Assembly: GCA_020438915.1 (NCBI GenBank)
Contig: JAGQTR010000160.1
Coordinates: 1-7,608 of the forward strand
Length of the DNA: 7,608 bases
Direction of reading: 5' to 3'
Source: Mycobacterium sp.
Lineage (GTDB): Bacteria; Actinomycetota; Actinomycetes; Mycobacteriales; Mycobacteriaceae
Made by a program: the position numbers and the translations under genes. Numbering within the stretch: position 1 is the first letter of the stretch; the number at the start of each line of letters is the position of its first letter. Shown here piece after piece: positions 1 to 5,867 of this stretch. The notes below the pieces were generated by a model. It was not told the DNA's origin. It searched no databases and saw only the letters and a list, made by a program, of their open reading frames with translations.

Positions 1-193
1 GGTTGATCAGCGAGTAGATCTGCCCCGATTCACCGCCGCTGACCTCGGCGATGCACTGCTGCACGTTGGGGTAGTTGACGCCTGGGGACGGAACCGAGGC
101 TCCGATCCGGTACAGAACGACGATACCCAGCGTGAACAGGATCTTTCGCCTCAGGTCCGGGGTTCTGAGCGAAGAAATGAAAGCCGAGAGCAC
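1..193 (-). CDS. secY: SecY preprotein translocase subunit, N-terminal part (cut by window edge)
   Basis: SecY is the channel-forming membrane subunit of the SecYEG translocon, which exports unfolded preproteins and inserts membrane proteins. Only the first 64 residues are present; the gene runs off the left edge. The visible protein starts (V/M)LSAFISSLRTPDLRRKILF, a cytosolic basic stretch (RRK, residues 15-17). It continues into the first membrane segment (about residues 18-34) and the SecY hallmark YRIGASVPSPGV (residues 28-39), followed by the extracytoplasmic segment with QQCIAEVSGGESG. The start is GTG (complement of 191-193), chosen because AGGAGG lies 5 nt upstream and the protein begins there in mycobacterial homologues as I recall them. 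It faces away from the methyltransferase genes and has the same orientation as the ribosomal genes further right, but is separated from them by about 4.3 kb, unlike the usual rplO-secY adjacency. Family assignment is secure. Confidence 0.96.
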   Translation of the reverse strand, partial: MLSAFISSLRTPDLRRKILFTLGIVVLYRIGASVPSPGVNYPNVQQCIAEVSGGESGQIYSLIN

Positions 194-198
194 TCTTT

Positions 199-204
199 CC
201 TCCT
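199..204 (-). promoter_or_regulatory. Shine-Dalgarno site of secY
   Basis: The minus strand reads AGGAGGAAAGAGTG, a full AGGAGG 5 nt before the GTG start. This decides the non-ATG start of secY, since no in-frame ATG with a comparable site is seen nearby. Confidence 0.85.
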
Positions 205-298
205 GCACGGCCGAGTGACGATTGCGGCGTGCTCTTTGGCTGGTGTGACCAGCGGTCTTGGTCAGGTATGGCGTTAGGGCGTGCGCGCGACGGCACGA

Positions 299-315
299 GC
301 AGGCATACGGCCTGC
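299..315. repeat. Perfect inverted repeat (GCAGGC / GCCTGC) upstream of secY
   Basis: GCAGGC at 299-304 and GCCTGC at 310-315 are exact reverse complements separated by the 5-nt loop ATACG. On the minus strand this lies about 106 nt upstream of the secY start, so it could be a hairpin in the secY leader RNA or a protein-binding palindrome. No T-tract follows, so it is not a classic intrinsic terminator. The repeat is directly visible; its function is unknown. Confidence 0.45.
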
Positions 316-334
316 GCAAGTCACGCGTTCAAAC

Positions 335-340
335 AGTCTA
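335..340 (-). promoter_or_regulatory. Candidate -10 element for secY
   Basis: The minus strand carries TAGACT, which fits the mycobacterial TANNNT -10 consensus. Transcription starting about 7 nt downstream would give a secY leader of roughly 135 nt that includes the 299-315 inverted repeat. The hexamer 17 nt upstream does not resemble TTGACA. TANNNT motifs occur by chance, so this is only a candidate. Confidence 0.2.
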
Positions 341-458
341 CGAGACTAACAGTTGCATCTTCTCCGGCCCGAATCCGAGTGCCGGACCGCAAGCGTAGAG
401 TCGAACTCAGCTCATTACCTCACCTAACTAAGATCGCGATTCTGCACAGGGGTCCACA

Positions 459-1388
459 ATGGCACGCACCGAAAACGACACCTGGGACCTCGCCTCCAGC
501 GTGGGCGCCACCGCGACGATGGTCGCGGCGGCCCGGGCGGTCGCTTCCAAATCCGCCGATGCGGTGATCGACGATCCGTTCGCCGAGCCCCTGGTGCGCG
601 CGGTCGGCGTCGACTTCTTCACCCGGCTGGCCTCCGGCGAGCTCACGGCCGCCGATCTCGACGGTGACGGCTCCGATGGCGAGTCGCCGGTCGGTATGAG
701 CCGCTTTGCCGACGGGATGGCCGCGCGTACCCGGTTCTTCGACGACTTCTTCGCCGCCGCCACCGCCGCGGGTATCCGCCAAGCCGTGATTCTGGCCTCG
801 GGCCTGGACGCCCGCGGATACCGGCTGTCGTGGCCTGAGGGCATGGTGCTCTACGAGATCGACCAACCCGACGTCATCACCTTCAAGACGACGACGTTGA
901 GCGGGCTGGGCGCGCATCCGAGCACCGACCTGCGAGCGGTTGCCGTCGACCTGCGCCAGGATTGGCCGGCGGCGCTGGCCGAGGCCGGGTTCGACGCCTC
1001 CCGACCCACGGCCTGGATCGCCGAAGGCCTGCTCGGCTATCTGCCGCCGGAGGCGCAGGACCGGCTGCTGGACCTGATCAGCGAGCTCAGTCCCGCGGGC
1101 AGCCGGCTGGCGGCCGAGGGGGTACCCGTCCAAGAGGCCACTGAGCACGAAGAAGTCCGCCAGCGAATGCAGGACTCCACCGCGCGCTGGCGGGACCACG
1201 GCTTCGACATCGACTTCTCCGAACTGGTGTTTCTCGGTGACCGTGCGGAAGTCGTCGACTATTTGGCGGGCCACGGTTGGTCAGTCGACGCCGTACCTGC
1301 CAGCGAGTTGCTGACCCGCTATGGGCTGGCCCCACTCGACGACGAGCACGGGTTCGCCAACGTCGTCTATGTGACCGCGACCAGCTAG
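459..1388 (+). CDS. Class I SAM-dependent methyltransferase, TIGR00027 / leucine carboxyl methyltransferase-like family (first of a tandem pair)
   Basis: This 309-aa protein belongs to the large mycobacterial family of putative S-adenosylmethionine-dependent methyltransferases (TIGR00027, within the LCM-like fold PF04072). Substrates are unknown for most members. The conserved N-terminal block WDLASSVGATATMVAAAR (residues 9-26) is followed by IDDPFAEPLV (37-46). The SAM-binding motif I is ILASGLDARGYRL (111-123), the acidic motif is YEIDQPDV (132-139), then DLRQDW (164-169) and AWIAEGLLGYLPPEAQDRL (185-203). The length matches the family's usual 300-310 aa. ATG 459 is chosen because AGGGG (448-452) lies 6 nt upstream and because the start aligns exactly with the next gene. 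It forms a two-gene unit with its paralogue, 8 nt downstream. The protein is probably cytosolic: no signal peptide or membrane segment is visible. Family assignment is firm; the reaction is unassigned. Confidence 0.93.
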   Translation: MARTENDTWDLASSVGATATMVAAARAVASKSADAVIDDPFAEPLVRAVGVDFFTRLASGELTAADLDGDGSDGESPVGMSRFADGMAARTRFFDDFFAAATAAGIRQAVILASGLDARGYRLSWPEGMVLYEIDQPDVITFKTTTLSGLGAHPSTDLRAVAVDLRQDWPAALAEAGFDASRPTAWIAEGLLGYLPPEAQDRLLDLISELSPAGSRLAAEGVPVQEATEHEEVRQRMQDSTARWRDHGFDIDFSELVFLGDRAEVVDYLAGHGWSVDAVPASELLTRYGLAPLDDEHGFANVVYVTATS

Positions 1389-1396
1389 CGGTGGAC

Positions 1397-2320
1397 ATGG
1401 TGCGCACCGGTGACGATTCGTGGGATCTGGCCTCCAGTGTCGGCGTCACGGCGACGATGGTGGCCGCGGGCCGGGCGATGGCATCGGCAGCCCCACAGAG
1501 CCTGATCGATGATCCGTTCGCCGCACCGTTGGTCCGGGCGGTGGGTCTGGACTTCTTCTCCGCGATGCTCGACGGCACGCTGGACCTCTCTCAGATTCCT
1601 GGCGGCTCCCCCGACCGTGCTCAATCGATGATCGATGCGATGGCGGTGCGCACGAAGTACTTCGACGACTACCTGATGGCAGCCACCGCGACCGGCATCC
1701 GACAAGTGGTCATCCTGGCGTCCGGGTTGGATGCGCGGGCCTATCGGCTGCCTTGGCCCGACGGCACCGTGGTCTACGAGATAGACCAACCCGACGTCAT
1801 CGCGTTCAAGACGCAGACATTGGCCGACCTCGGTGCCCGTCCCACCGCCACGCGCCGGACGGTATCGATCGATTTGCGTGAGGACTGGCCGACGGCGTTG
1901 CAGAGGGCGGGATTCGACGATTCGCAACCGACGGCATGGTTGGCCGAAGGCCTGCTGATCTACCTGCCACCGGAGGCCCAGGACCGGTTGTTCGACCTGA
2001 TCACCCGGCATTCCGCGACCGGCAGTGCGGTGGGTACCGAATACGTGCCGGGGATCCTGGATTTCGACGCCGAGAAAGCTCGCGAGATGTCGGCGCCGCT
2101 GGCCGAACTGGGTCTCGACATCGACATGGCGTCACTGGTGTACGCGGGCCGGCGCAGCCACGTGATGCAGTATCTGGCCGAAAGCGGTTGGCAGGTAGCG
2201 GGTTCACCCCGAGATGAATTGTTCGAGAAGTTCGGCATCCCGGTGCCGAAAGCCGAGGACGACGACGTACTCGGCGAGATCGTCTACGTCAGCGGGCATT
2301 ACCCGGCGCAGCGGGACTAA
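1397..2320 (+). CDS. Class I SAM-dependent methyltransferase, TIGR00027 family (second of a tandem pair)
   Basis: This 307-aa protein is a close paralogue of the upstream gene; 40 of the first 60 aligned residues are identical by my count. The same motifs appear: WDLASSVGVTATMVAAGR (9-26), IDDPFAAPLV (37-46), ILASGLDARAYRL (106-118), YEIDQPDV (127-134), DLREDW (159-164) and AWLAEGLLIYLPPEAQDRL (180-198). The frame stays open back to 1277, inside the first gene, but ATG 1397 is chosen because MVRTGDDSWDLASS aligns residue for residue with the paralogue's MARTENDTWDLASS. GTG 1391 and GTG 1400 are possible alternatives. There is no strong Shine-Dalgarno site, only a GGTGG-type stretch, so translation is probably coupled to the stop codon 8 nt upstream. 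The insert GGSPDRAQ and the C-terminal half (from about residue 215) differ most from the first copy, which may mean a different substrate. Its TAA overlaps the convergent sppA stop codon. Confidence 0.92.
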   Translation: MVRTGDDSWDLASSVGVTATMVAAGRAMASAAPQSLIDDPFAAPLVRAVGLDFFSAMLDGTLDLSQIPGGSPDRAQSMIDAMAVRTKYFDDYLMAATATGIRQVVILASGLDARAYRLPWPDGTVVYEIDQPDVIAFKTQTLADLGARPTATRRTVSIDLREDWPTALQRAGFDDSQPTAWLAEGLLIYLPPEAQDRLFDLITRHSATGSAVGTEYVPGILDFDAEKAREMSAPLAELGLDIDMASLVYAGRRSHVMQYLAESGWQVAGSPRDELFEKFGIPVPKAEDDDVLGEIVYVSGHYPAQRD

Positions 2321-4092
2321 AACCGCCACTCCCCCAGCCACAGTGCGTTGGTCCCACTCAACGACCGCTGCGTGCCGTCGACCACCCCGGCTGCTGTCGC
2401 CACCGCCAAGGCTGCCACCGCGTCGGGCACCGAGGCCGCCGCCGGCTGCGAAGAAGGCTTGGGCCACAACATGTCCCGCAGCGAAGAACCCGGCAGGTTA
2501 TGGATGCTCACCTCATCGTCGGCGTCGACCCCGGCGAGAACCTTGGCCCGCCGGATCGCGGTGCGCAGGCCGCCGAGCTCGTCGACCAGACCGCGCTCGG
2601 CTGCGTCGGCACCGGTCCATACCCGGCCGCGGGCGACCTCGTCGACCTCCTCGACGCTCAGCCCCCGGCCGTCGGCCACCCGTGCGACGAAGTCGGTGTA
2701 GAACAGGTCTGCTTCCGCCTCCACCAGGGCATGCTGCTCGTCGGTGAACGGCGCGTTGGCCGACCAGGCGTCGGCGTTGGCATGGGTGCGCACGCTGTCG
2801 GACCCCACACCCAGGCGCCCCTTGAGTCCGGCGGCCACCAGCTTGCCGGTGACCACACCGATCGAACCGGTGATGGTGCCGGGATTGGCGACGATCGCGT
2901 CGGCGGCCATCGACACGTAGTAGCCCCCGGACGCCGCGACCGCCCCCATCGACGCCACCACCGGCTTGCCCGCCTCCCGAGCGCGAACGACTTCCCGCCA
3001 CACGGTCTCCGATCCGGTGACCGACCCACCGGGGCTGTCGACCCGGAGCACGATCGCCGCGACGCTGCTGTCGGCGATGGCTTCGCGCAGTGCGGCCGCG
3101 ACGGTGTCCCCGCCGGCGCTCGGCGATCCCAGCGGCGACATCTGACGGCCGCGTCCGCTGACGATCGGCCCGGCAAGCGTGACGACGGCGATCGTCGGCC
3201 GCTTCCTGACCCCTGGCAGCGCTACCGACGGCCCCTTGGCCCTGGCGTAGCGCGCCAGGAACAACCTCGGGGGCGCGTCGTCACCGTCGGCGTCGGTGAC
3301 ATCGGACTGCGGGTCCGGCGCGCTCAGTTGCGCGATCCGCGCGTAGGCCTCATCGCGGAAACCAATGCGGTCGACGAGTCCGGCGGCCACTGCGTCGTCG
3401 CGCAGCAGCGGCGCGGTGTCGGCCAGCCCGTCCAGTGTGGCCCCCTCAATCCCGCGGGACGCCGATACTGCCTGCCACACTTGGGTGTGCAGGCTCTCCA
3501 CGAGTCGGCCGTCGGCCTGGCGATGAGCCTCGGTGTAGCTGTCCTGGGTGAAAACGTTTGCCGCCGACTTGTACTCGCCGCGCGCGACAAACTGCGCCTC
3601 AACCCCGGCTTTGGCCAGCGCGTCGCGCAGAAACAGGGCGCTGGTGGCGAACCCGACTAGCCCGAGGGTTCCCGACGGCTGCATCCACACCTCACCGAAC
3701 CCGGAGGCCAGGTAGTAGGACAGCGTGCCCGGATACGTCTCGGCCCAGGCGAGAGAGGGCTTGGTGGCTGAGAACGCCACGATCGCCTCGCGGAGTTCCT
3801 GAACCGGGCCCGGAGCGGCTGCCGGGATCTGGATGCGCGCGATCAGGCCCGCCACCCGGGGATCCTCGGCGGCGCGATGGATGGCCGCGACCGCCTCGGC
3901 CAGCAGCAGTGGCTTACCCGCACCGTTGATCAGCATCAGCGGATCGAAACCACCGGTCTCGGCCGGAGCCGACTGGAGGTCGAGCTCGAGGATGCAGCCG
4001 TTGGGAACGCCGTGATGGCGGGCGGTGTCCACCTTTCGGGCCAGTGCCCGAATATCGGTGACACCGGGGACAGCGGGCAGGAAAGAGAACAT
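2317..4092 (-). CDS. sppA: SppA-type signal peptide peptidase, S49 family, tandem-domain form
   Basis: SppA (protease IV) is a Ser/Lys-dyad peptidase that degrades cleaved signal peptides and related membrane peptides after export. This 591-aa protein has the long two-repeat architecture. The N-terminal repeat (about 30-250) carries the catalytic lysine in GEYKSA (Lys175). The C-terminal repeat (about 298-520) carries RVDSPGGSVTGSE (350-362) and the nucleophile in AASGGYY (Ser388). An acidic, probably flexible linker containing DVTDADGDDAPP (264-275) lies between them. The dyad corresponds to Lys209/Ser409 of E. coli SppA. ATG 4092 is chosen because AGGGTGAG precedes it and because MFSFLPAVPGV matches mycobacterial SppA N-termini as I remember them; the frame is open to an upstream GTG at 4146, which would overlap the preceding gene by 34 nt. 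No clear N-terminal membrane anchor is visible, unlike the E. coli enzyme. The gene follows the DUF732 gene by 20 nt and ends in a 4-nt stop-to-stop overlap with the convergent methyltransferase gene. Confidence 0.94.
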   Translation of the reverse strand: MFSFLPAVPGVTDIRALARKVDTARHHGVPNGCILELDLQSAPAETGGFDPLMLINGAGKPLLLAEAVAAIHRAAEDPRVAGLIARIQIPAAAPGPVQELREAIVAFSATKPSLAWAETYPGTLSYYLASGFGEVWMQPSGTLGLVGFATSALFLRDALAKAGVEAQFVARGEYKSAANVFTQDSYTEAHRQADGRLVESLHTQVWQAVSASRGIEGATLDGLADTAPLLRDDAVAAGLVDRIGFRDEAYARIAQLSAPDPQSDVTDADGDDAPPRLFLARYARAKGPSVALPGVRKRPTIAVVTLAGPIVSGRGRQMSPLGSPSAGGDTVAAALREAIADSSVAAIVLRVDSPGGSVTGSETVWREVVRAREAGKPVVASMGAVAASGGYYVSMAADAIVANPGTITGSIGVVTGKLVAAGLKGRLGVGSDSVRTHANADAWSANAPFTDEQHALVEAEADLFYTDFVARVADGRGLSVEEVDEVARGRVWTGADAAERGLVDELGGLRTAIRRAKVLAGVDADDEVSIHNLPGSSLRDMLWPKPSSQPAAASVPDAVAALAVATAAGVVDGTQRSLSGTNALWLGEWRF

Positions 4093-4112
4093 GCGTCTCA
4101 CCCTACCGACGG

Positions 4113-4457
4113 TCAGCGTCCGACAAACCGCCCGTACTTTGGGCAATAGATGCCCACCGACGCCCGCATCAAGCCCACCGCCTGCTCACGCTCCATGCCA
4201 CTGTTGGCCAAGGTGGTCACCACCCCGCGCACCGCCGGCACCGGGTTGACGTTGCCCACCACCGCAGAGGTGAGCATGTCGCAGACCTGTTGGCCCACCG
4301 CGGGCAGATCGGTGTCGGGCGCAACGTCGATGCCCAGGGCGGTCACCGCTTCGGTGAACCGCTCATCGGGGGTGTCGGCCTGGGCCGTCGCCCCGGCGAA
4401 CATCGAGAAGCCGGCCGCGATCATCGCCACCGCGACTGCACGACGGTGAGCGATCAT
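4113..4457 (-). CDS. Small secreted DUF732-family protein (hypothetical)
   Basis: The product is a 114-aa precursor of unknown function. A Sec-type signal peptide is clear: a basic HRR near the start, a hydrophobic core (about residues 7-25) and an AQA cleavage motif ending at residue 27, giving a mature protein of about 87 residues beginning DTPDERF. The mature part has two cysteines (Cys59 in QQVCDML and Cys105 in IYCPKYG), spaced as in the mycobacterial DUF732 family (PF05305), where they probably form a disulfide outside the membrane. The pattern DERFTEAVTALGI and the terminal GIYCPKYG also fit that family. ATG 4457 is preferred over the upstream in-frame GTG 4484 because AGGAGA lies 5 nt before it and the signal peptide then begins properly. 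It sits between rplO (66 nt upstream) and sppA (20 nt downstream) on the same strand, so co-transcription with sppA is likely. No known role links DUF732 proteins to ribosomes. Confidence 0.85.
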   Translation of the reverse strand: MIAHRRAVAVAMIAAGFSMFAGATAQADTPDERFTEAVTALGIDVAPDTDLPAVGQQVCDMLTSAVVGNVNPVPAVRGVVTTLANSGMEREQAVGLMRASVGIYCPKYGRFVGR

Positions 4458-4523
4458 GGGCTTCTCCTGGGTATCGACACGCACAACGGTTAATCGCGCC
4501 GGCTATCGCTGACGTTACCGCCG
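4458..4523 (-). other. 66-nt spacer between rplO and the DUF732 gene
   Basis: This spacer marks the end of the ribosomal-protein genes. It holds the DUF732 Shine-Dalgarno site, a GCCGGC palindrome and a weak AACGG/CCGTT pairing with a loop of about 31 nt. There is no T-tract and no compact GC-rich stem, so I see no convincing intrinsic terminator. Read-through from the spc operon into the DUF732 gene and sppA is plausible, and no good promoter hexamer pair is visible. Confidence 0.4.
4463..4468 (-). promoter_or_regulatory. Shine-Dalgarno site of the DUF732 gene
   Basis: The minus strand reads AGGAGAAGCCCATG: AGGAGA 5 nt upstream of ATG 4457. This supports that start over the more distal GTG at 4484, which lies upstream of the site. 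Confidence 0.7.
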
Positions 4524-4961
4524 TTACAGCTCCGTGGCGCTACCACCGGCAGCGGTGATCTTCTCGCGCGCGGTGGCACTGAACTTGTTGGCGGTGATGT
4601 CGACCTTGACGGTCAGCTTGCCGTCGCCGAGAACCTTCACCAGTACGTTCTTGCGCACCGCACCGGCGGCCACCAACTCCTCGACACCGACGGCGCCGCC
4701 ATTGGGGAACAACTTGTTGAGGTCGCCGACGTTGACCACGCCGTACTCGGTGCGGAAGCGGTTCTTGAAGCCCTTGAGCTTGGGCAGCCGCATGTGAATA
4801 GGCATCTGGCCACCCTCGAACACCACCGGGACGTTCTTGCGTGCCTTGGTGCCCTTGGTACCGCGGCCGGCGGTCTTGCCCTTGGAGCCCTCGCCGCGAC
4901 CCACCCGGGTCTTGTCCGTCTTCGAGCCCGGTGCGGGACGCAGATCGTGCAGCTTGATCAC
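4524..4961 (-). CDS. rplO: 50S ribosomal protein L15
   Basis: L15 is a late-assembly protein of the large subunit that threads a long extension through 23S rRNA. The 145-aa sequence begins IKLHDLRPAPGSK and has the typical basic, glycine-rich rRNA-binding N-terminal tail with VGRGEGSKGKTAGRGTKG (about residues 21-38). The globular C-terminal domain follows, including FEGGQMPIHMRLPKLKGF (about 49-66). The length is as usual for actinobacterial L15. The start is GTG (complement of 4959-4961), 3 nt after the rpmD stop, with an AGGAGG site inside the last rpmD codons. It is the last ribosomal gene of the operon here; in the canonical spc order secY would follow, but here a DUF732 gene does. Confidence 0.97.
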   Translation of the reverse strand: MIKLHDLRPAPGSKTDKTRVGRGEGSKGKTAGRGTKGTKARKNVPVVFEGGQMPIHMRLPKLKGFKNRFRTEYGVVNVGDLNKLFPNGGAVGVEELVAAGAVRKNVLVKVLGDGKLTVKVDITANKFSATAREKITAAGGSATEL

Positions 4962-4964
4962 TTG

Positions 4965-5144
4965 TCAGACCTCCTCAACCGTCACGAGATGGTGAACGGT
5001 TTTGATGAGTCCACGGGTCTGGGGGTTGTCCTCCCGAACCACGGACTGGCGGATCTTGCGCAGCCCCAGGGTCCGCAGCGACTCGCGCTGCTTCCAGCGC
5101 GCACCGATGGTGCTGCGCACCTGGGTGATCTTGAGTTCTGCCAT
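4965..5144 (-). CDS. rpmD: 50S ribosomal protein L30
   Basis: L30 is a small large-subunit protein. The 59-aa product has the family pattern throughout: AELKITQVRSTIGARWKQR at residues 2-20, then LRTLGLRKI (24-32) and a C-terminal HHLVTVEEV. ATG 5144 is chosen because LKITQVRSTIG is the conserved N-terminus; seven further in-frame codons upstream lie in the rpsE tail and are not needed. It starts 4 nt after the rpsE stop and has no good Shine-Dalgarno site at normal distance (a GAGGG lies about 19 nt upstream), so it is probably translated by coupling to rpsE. It lacks the extra C-terminal residues that I recall in M. tuberculosis L30. Confidence 0.96.
   Translation of the reverse strand: MAELKITQVRSTIGARWKQRESLRTLGLRKIRQSVVREDNPQTRGLIKTVHHLVTVEEV
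4970..4975 (-). promoter_or_regulatory. Shine-Dalgarno site of rplO embedded in rpmD codons
   Basis: The last three sense codons of rpmD, GAG GAG GTC (Glu-Glu-Val), contain a perfect AGGAGG placed 8 nt before the GTG start of rplO. Because the site is inside the upstream gene, ribosomes finishing rpmD cover it, which favours coupled translation of L30 and L15. Confidence 0.75.
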
Positions 5145-5148
5145 GGTG

Positions 5149-5829
5149 TTACGCCGTTCCCTCACGCGCTGCGCCGGTGGCCAGAGCCTCCGCCTCGCGG
5201 CGGGCCCTGAGCATGGCCGGGGGCGCTACATCTTCGATCGGCAGACCGCGGCGGGCCGCGACCTCTTCGGGGCGCTGAATCATCTTCAGCGCGGCGACCG
5301 TGGCGTGCACCACGTTGATCGCATTGTCACTGCCCAGCGACTTGGCCAAGACATCGTGCACGCCAGCGCATTCCAGCACCGCGCGGCAGGCACCACCGGC
5401 GATCACGCCGGTACCGGGACTGGCGGGGCGCAGCATCACCACACCGGCTGCTGCCTCACCCTGGACCGGGTGGACGATGGTGGCACCGATCAACGGGACA
5501 CGGAAGAAGTTCTTGCGGGCTTCCTCGACTCCCTTGGCGATCGCGGCCGGAACCTCCTTGGCCTTGCCGTACCCGACGCCGACCATGCCGGCGCCGTCTC
5601 CGACGATCACCAACGCGGTGAAGCTGAACCGGCGACCGCCCTTGACCACCTTGGACACCCGGTTGATCGCGACGACGCGTTCGAGGAAGTTGCTCTTCTC
5701 GCCACCGTCACGGCCGCCGCGGCCACCGCGATCGTCACGGCGACCGCGCCGGTCATCGGAGCGGCCTCCCCTGCCGTCGCGGCCTTCTGCGCTCGAAGGC
5801 CCGCCGGCTCCAACAGCCTGCTCGGCCAT
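5149..5829 (-). CDS. rpsE: 30S ribosomal protein S5
   Basis: S5 sits at the mRNA entry side of the small subunit and contributes to decoding accuracy and mRNA unwinding. The 226-aa protein has three parts. The first is an Arg/Gly/Asp-rich, surely disordered N-terminal extension (about residues 16-43, with GRGGRDGG repeats). The second is the double-stranded-RNA-binding-like domain starting near FLERVVAINRVSKVVKGG (48-65), with the S5 signature GDGAGMVGVGYGKAKEV. The third is the C-terminal domain with RPASPGTGVIAGGACRAVLE and the closing block RRGLPIEDVAPP. Two adjacent ATG codons exist (5832 and 5829). The second is chosen because MAEQ matches mycobacterial S5 as I recall it and because its spacing to GAGGA (7 nt) is better. 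The 38-nt gap after rplR contains a mini-ORF described separately. Confidence 0.96.
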   Translation of the reverse strand: MAEQAVGAGGPSSAEGRDGRGGRSDDRRGRRDDRGGRGGRDGGEKSNFLERVVAINRVSKVVKGGRRFSFTALVIVGDGAGMVGVGYGKAKEVPAAIAKGVEEARKNFFRVPLIGATIVHPVQGEAAAGVVMLRPASPGTGVIAGGACRAVLECAGVHDVLAKSLGSDNAINVVHATVAALKMIQRPEEVAARRGLPIEDVAPPAMLRARREAEALATGAAREGTA

Positions 5830-5867
5830 CATGCATTCCTCTCAGTCTTCATCATCAAGGTCTTCAT
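5829..5867 (-). other. 12-codon mini-ORF between rplR and rpsE
   Basis: Immediately after the rplR TAG there is an ATG that opens a 12-codon frame, MKTLMMKTERNA, ending in a TGA that shares its A with the chosen rpsE ATG (TGATG). The frame contains a direct repeat GATGAAGAC. It could be a leader peptide that couples rpsE translation to rplR, or chance. No Shine-Dalgarno site precedes its ATG, so a ribosome would have to reinitiate straight after the rplR stop. Confidence 0.25.

Larger units (their letters stand above)
194..458. other. Divergent intergenic region between secY and the methyltransferase pair
   Basis: This 265-bp stretch separates two divergently transcribed units and should hold both promoters and the secY leader. 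I see the secY Shine-Dalgarno site, a perfect 6-bp inverted repeat (299-315), a weaker inverted repeat TGACC/GGTCA (246-250 and 260-264), and a few TANNNT hexamers: TAGACT on the minus strand at 335-340, TAGAGT at 396-401 and TAAGAT at 429-434 on the plus strand. None has a good -35 element at 16-18 nt. Short reading frames crossing it have no recognisable product and are taken as chance. Confidence 0.6.

Noticed and set aside
30..296. 88-codon minus-strand open frame over the secY start
   Set aside because: It is in a different frame from the clear SecY N-terminus and yields an Arg/Pro/Ser-rich product without recognisable features.
420..1274. Long minus-strand open frame opposite the first methyltransferase gene
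   Set aside because: Its product is Arg/Gly/Pro-rich and matches nothing I recognise; the plus strand codes a clear methyltransferase across the same bases. Long antisense frames are expected in high-GC DNA.
1277..1396. Upstream extension of the second methyltransferase into the first gene
   Set aside because: It would overlap the first gene by 112 nt and add 40 residues absent from the paralogue, whose N-terminus aligns exactly with ATG 1397.
2500..3660. 386-codon plus-strand open frame opposite sppA
   Set aside because: Low-complexity, His/Gly/Arg-rich translation with no domain; it lies wholly antisense to sppA, whose catalytic motifs are intact.
4093..4146. Longer sppA start at GTG 4146
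   Set aside because: It overlaps the DUF732 gene by 34 nt; ATG 4092 has an AGGGTGAG site and a family-like N-terminus.
4487..4523. Possible terminator after rplO
   Set aside because: Only a 5-bp AACGG/CCGTT pairing with a loop of about 31 nt and no T-tract; not enough to call a terminator.
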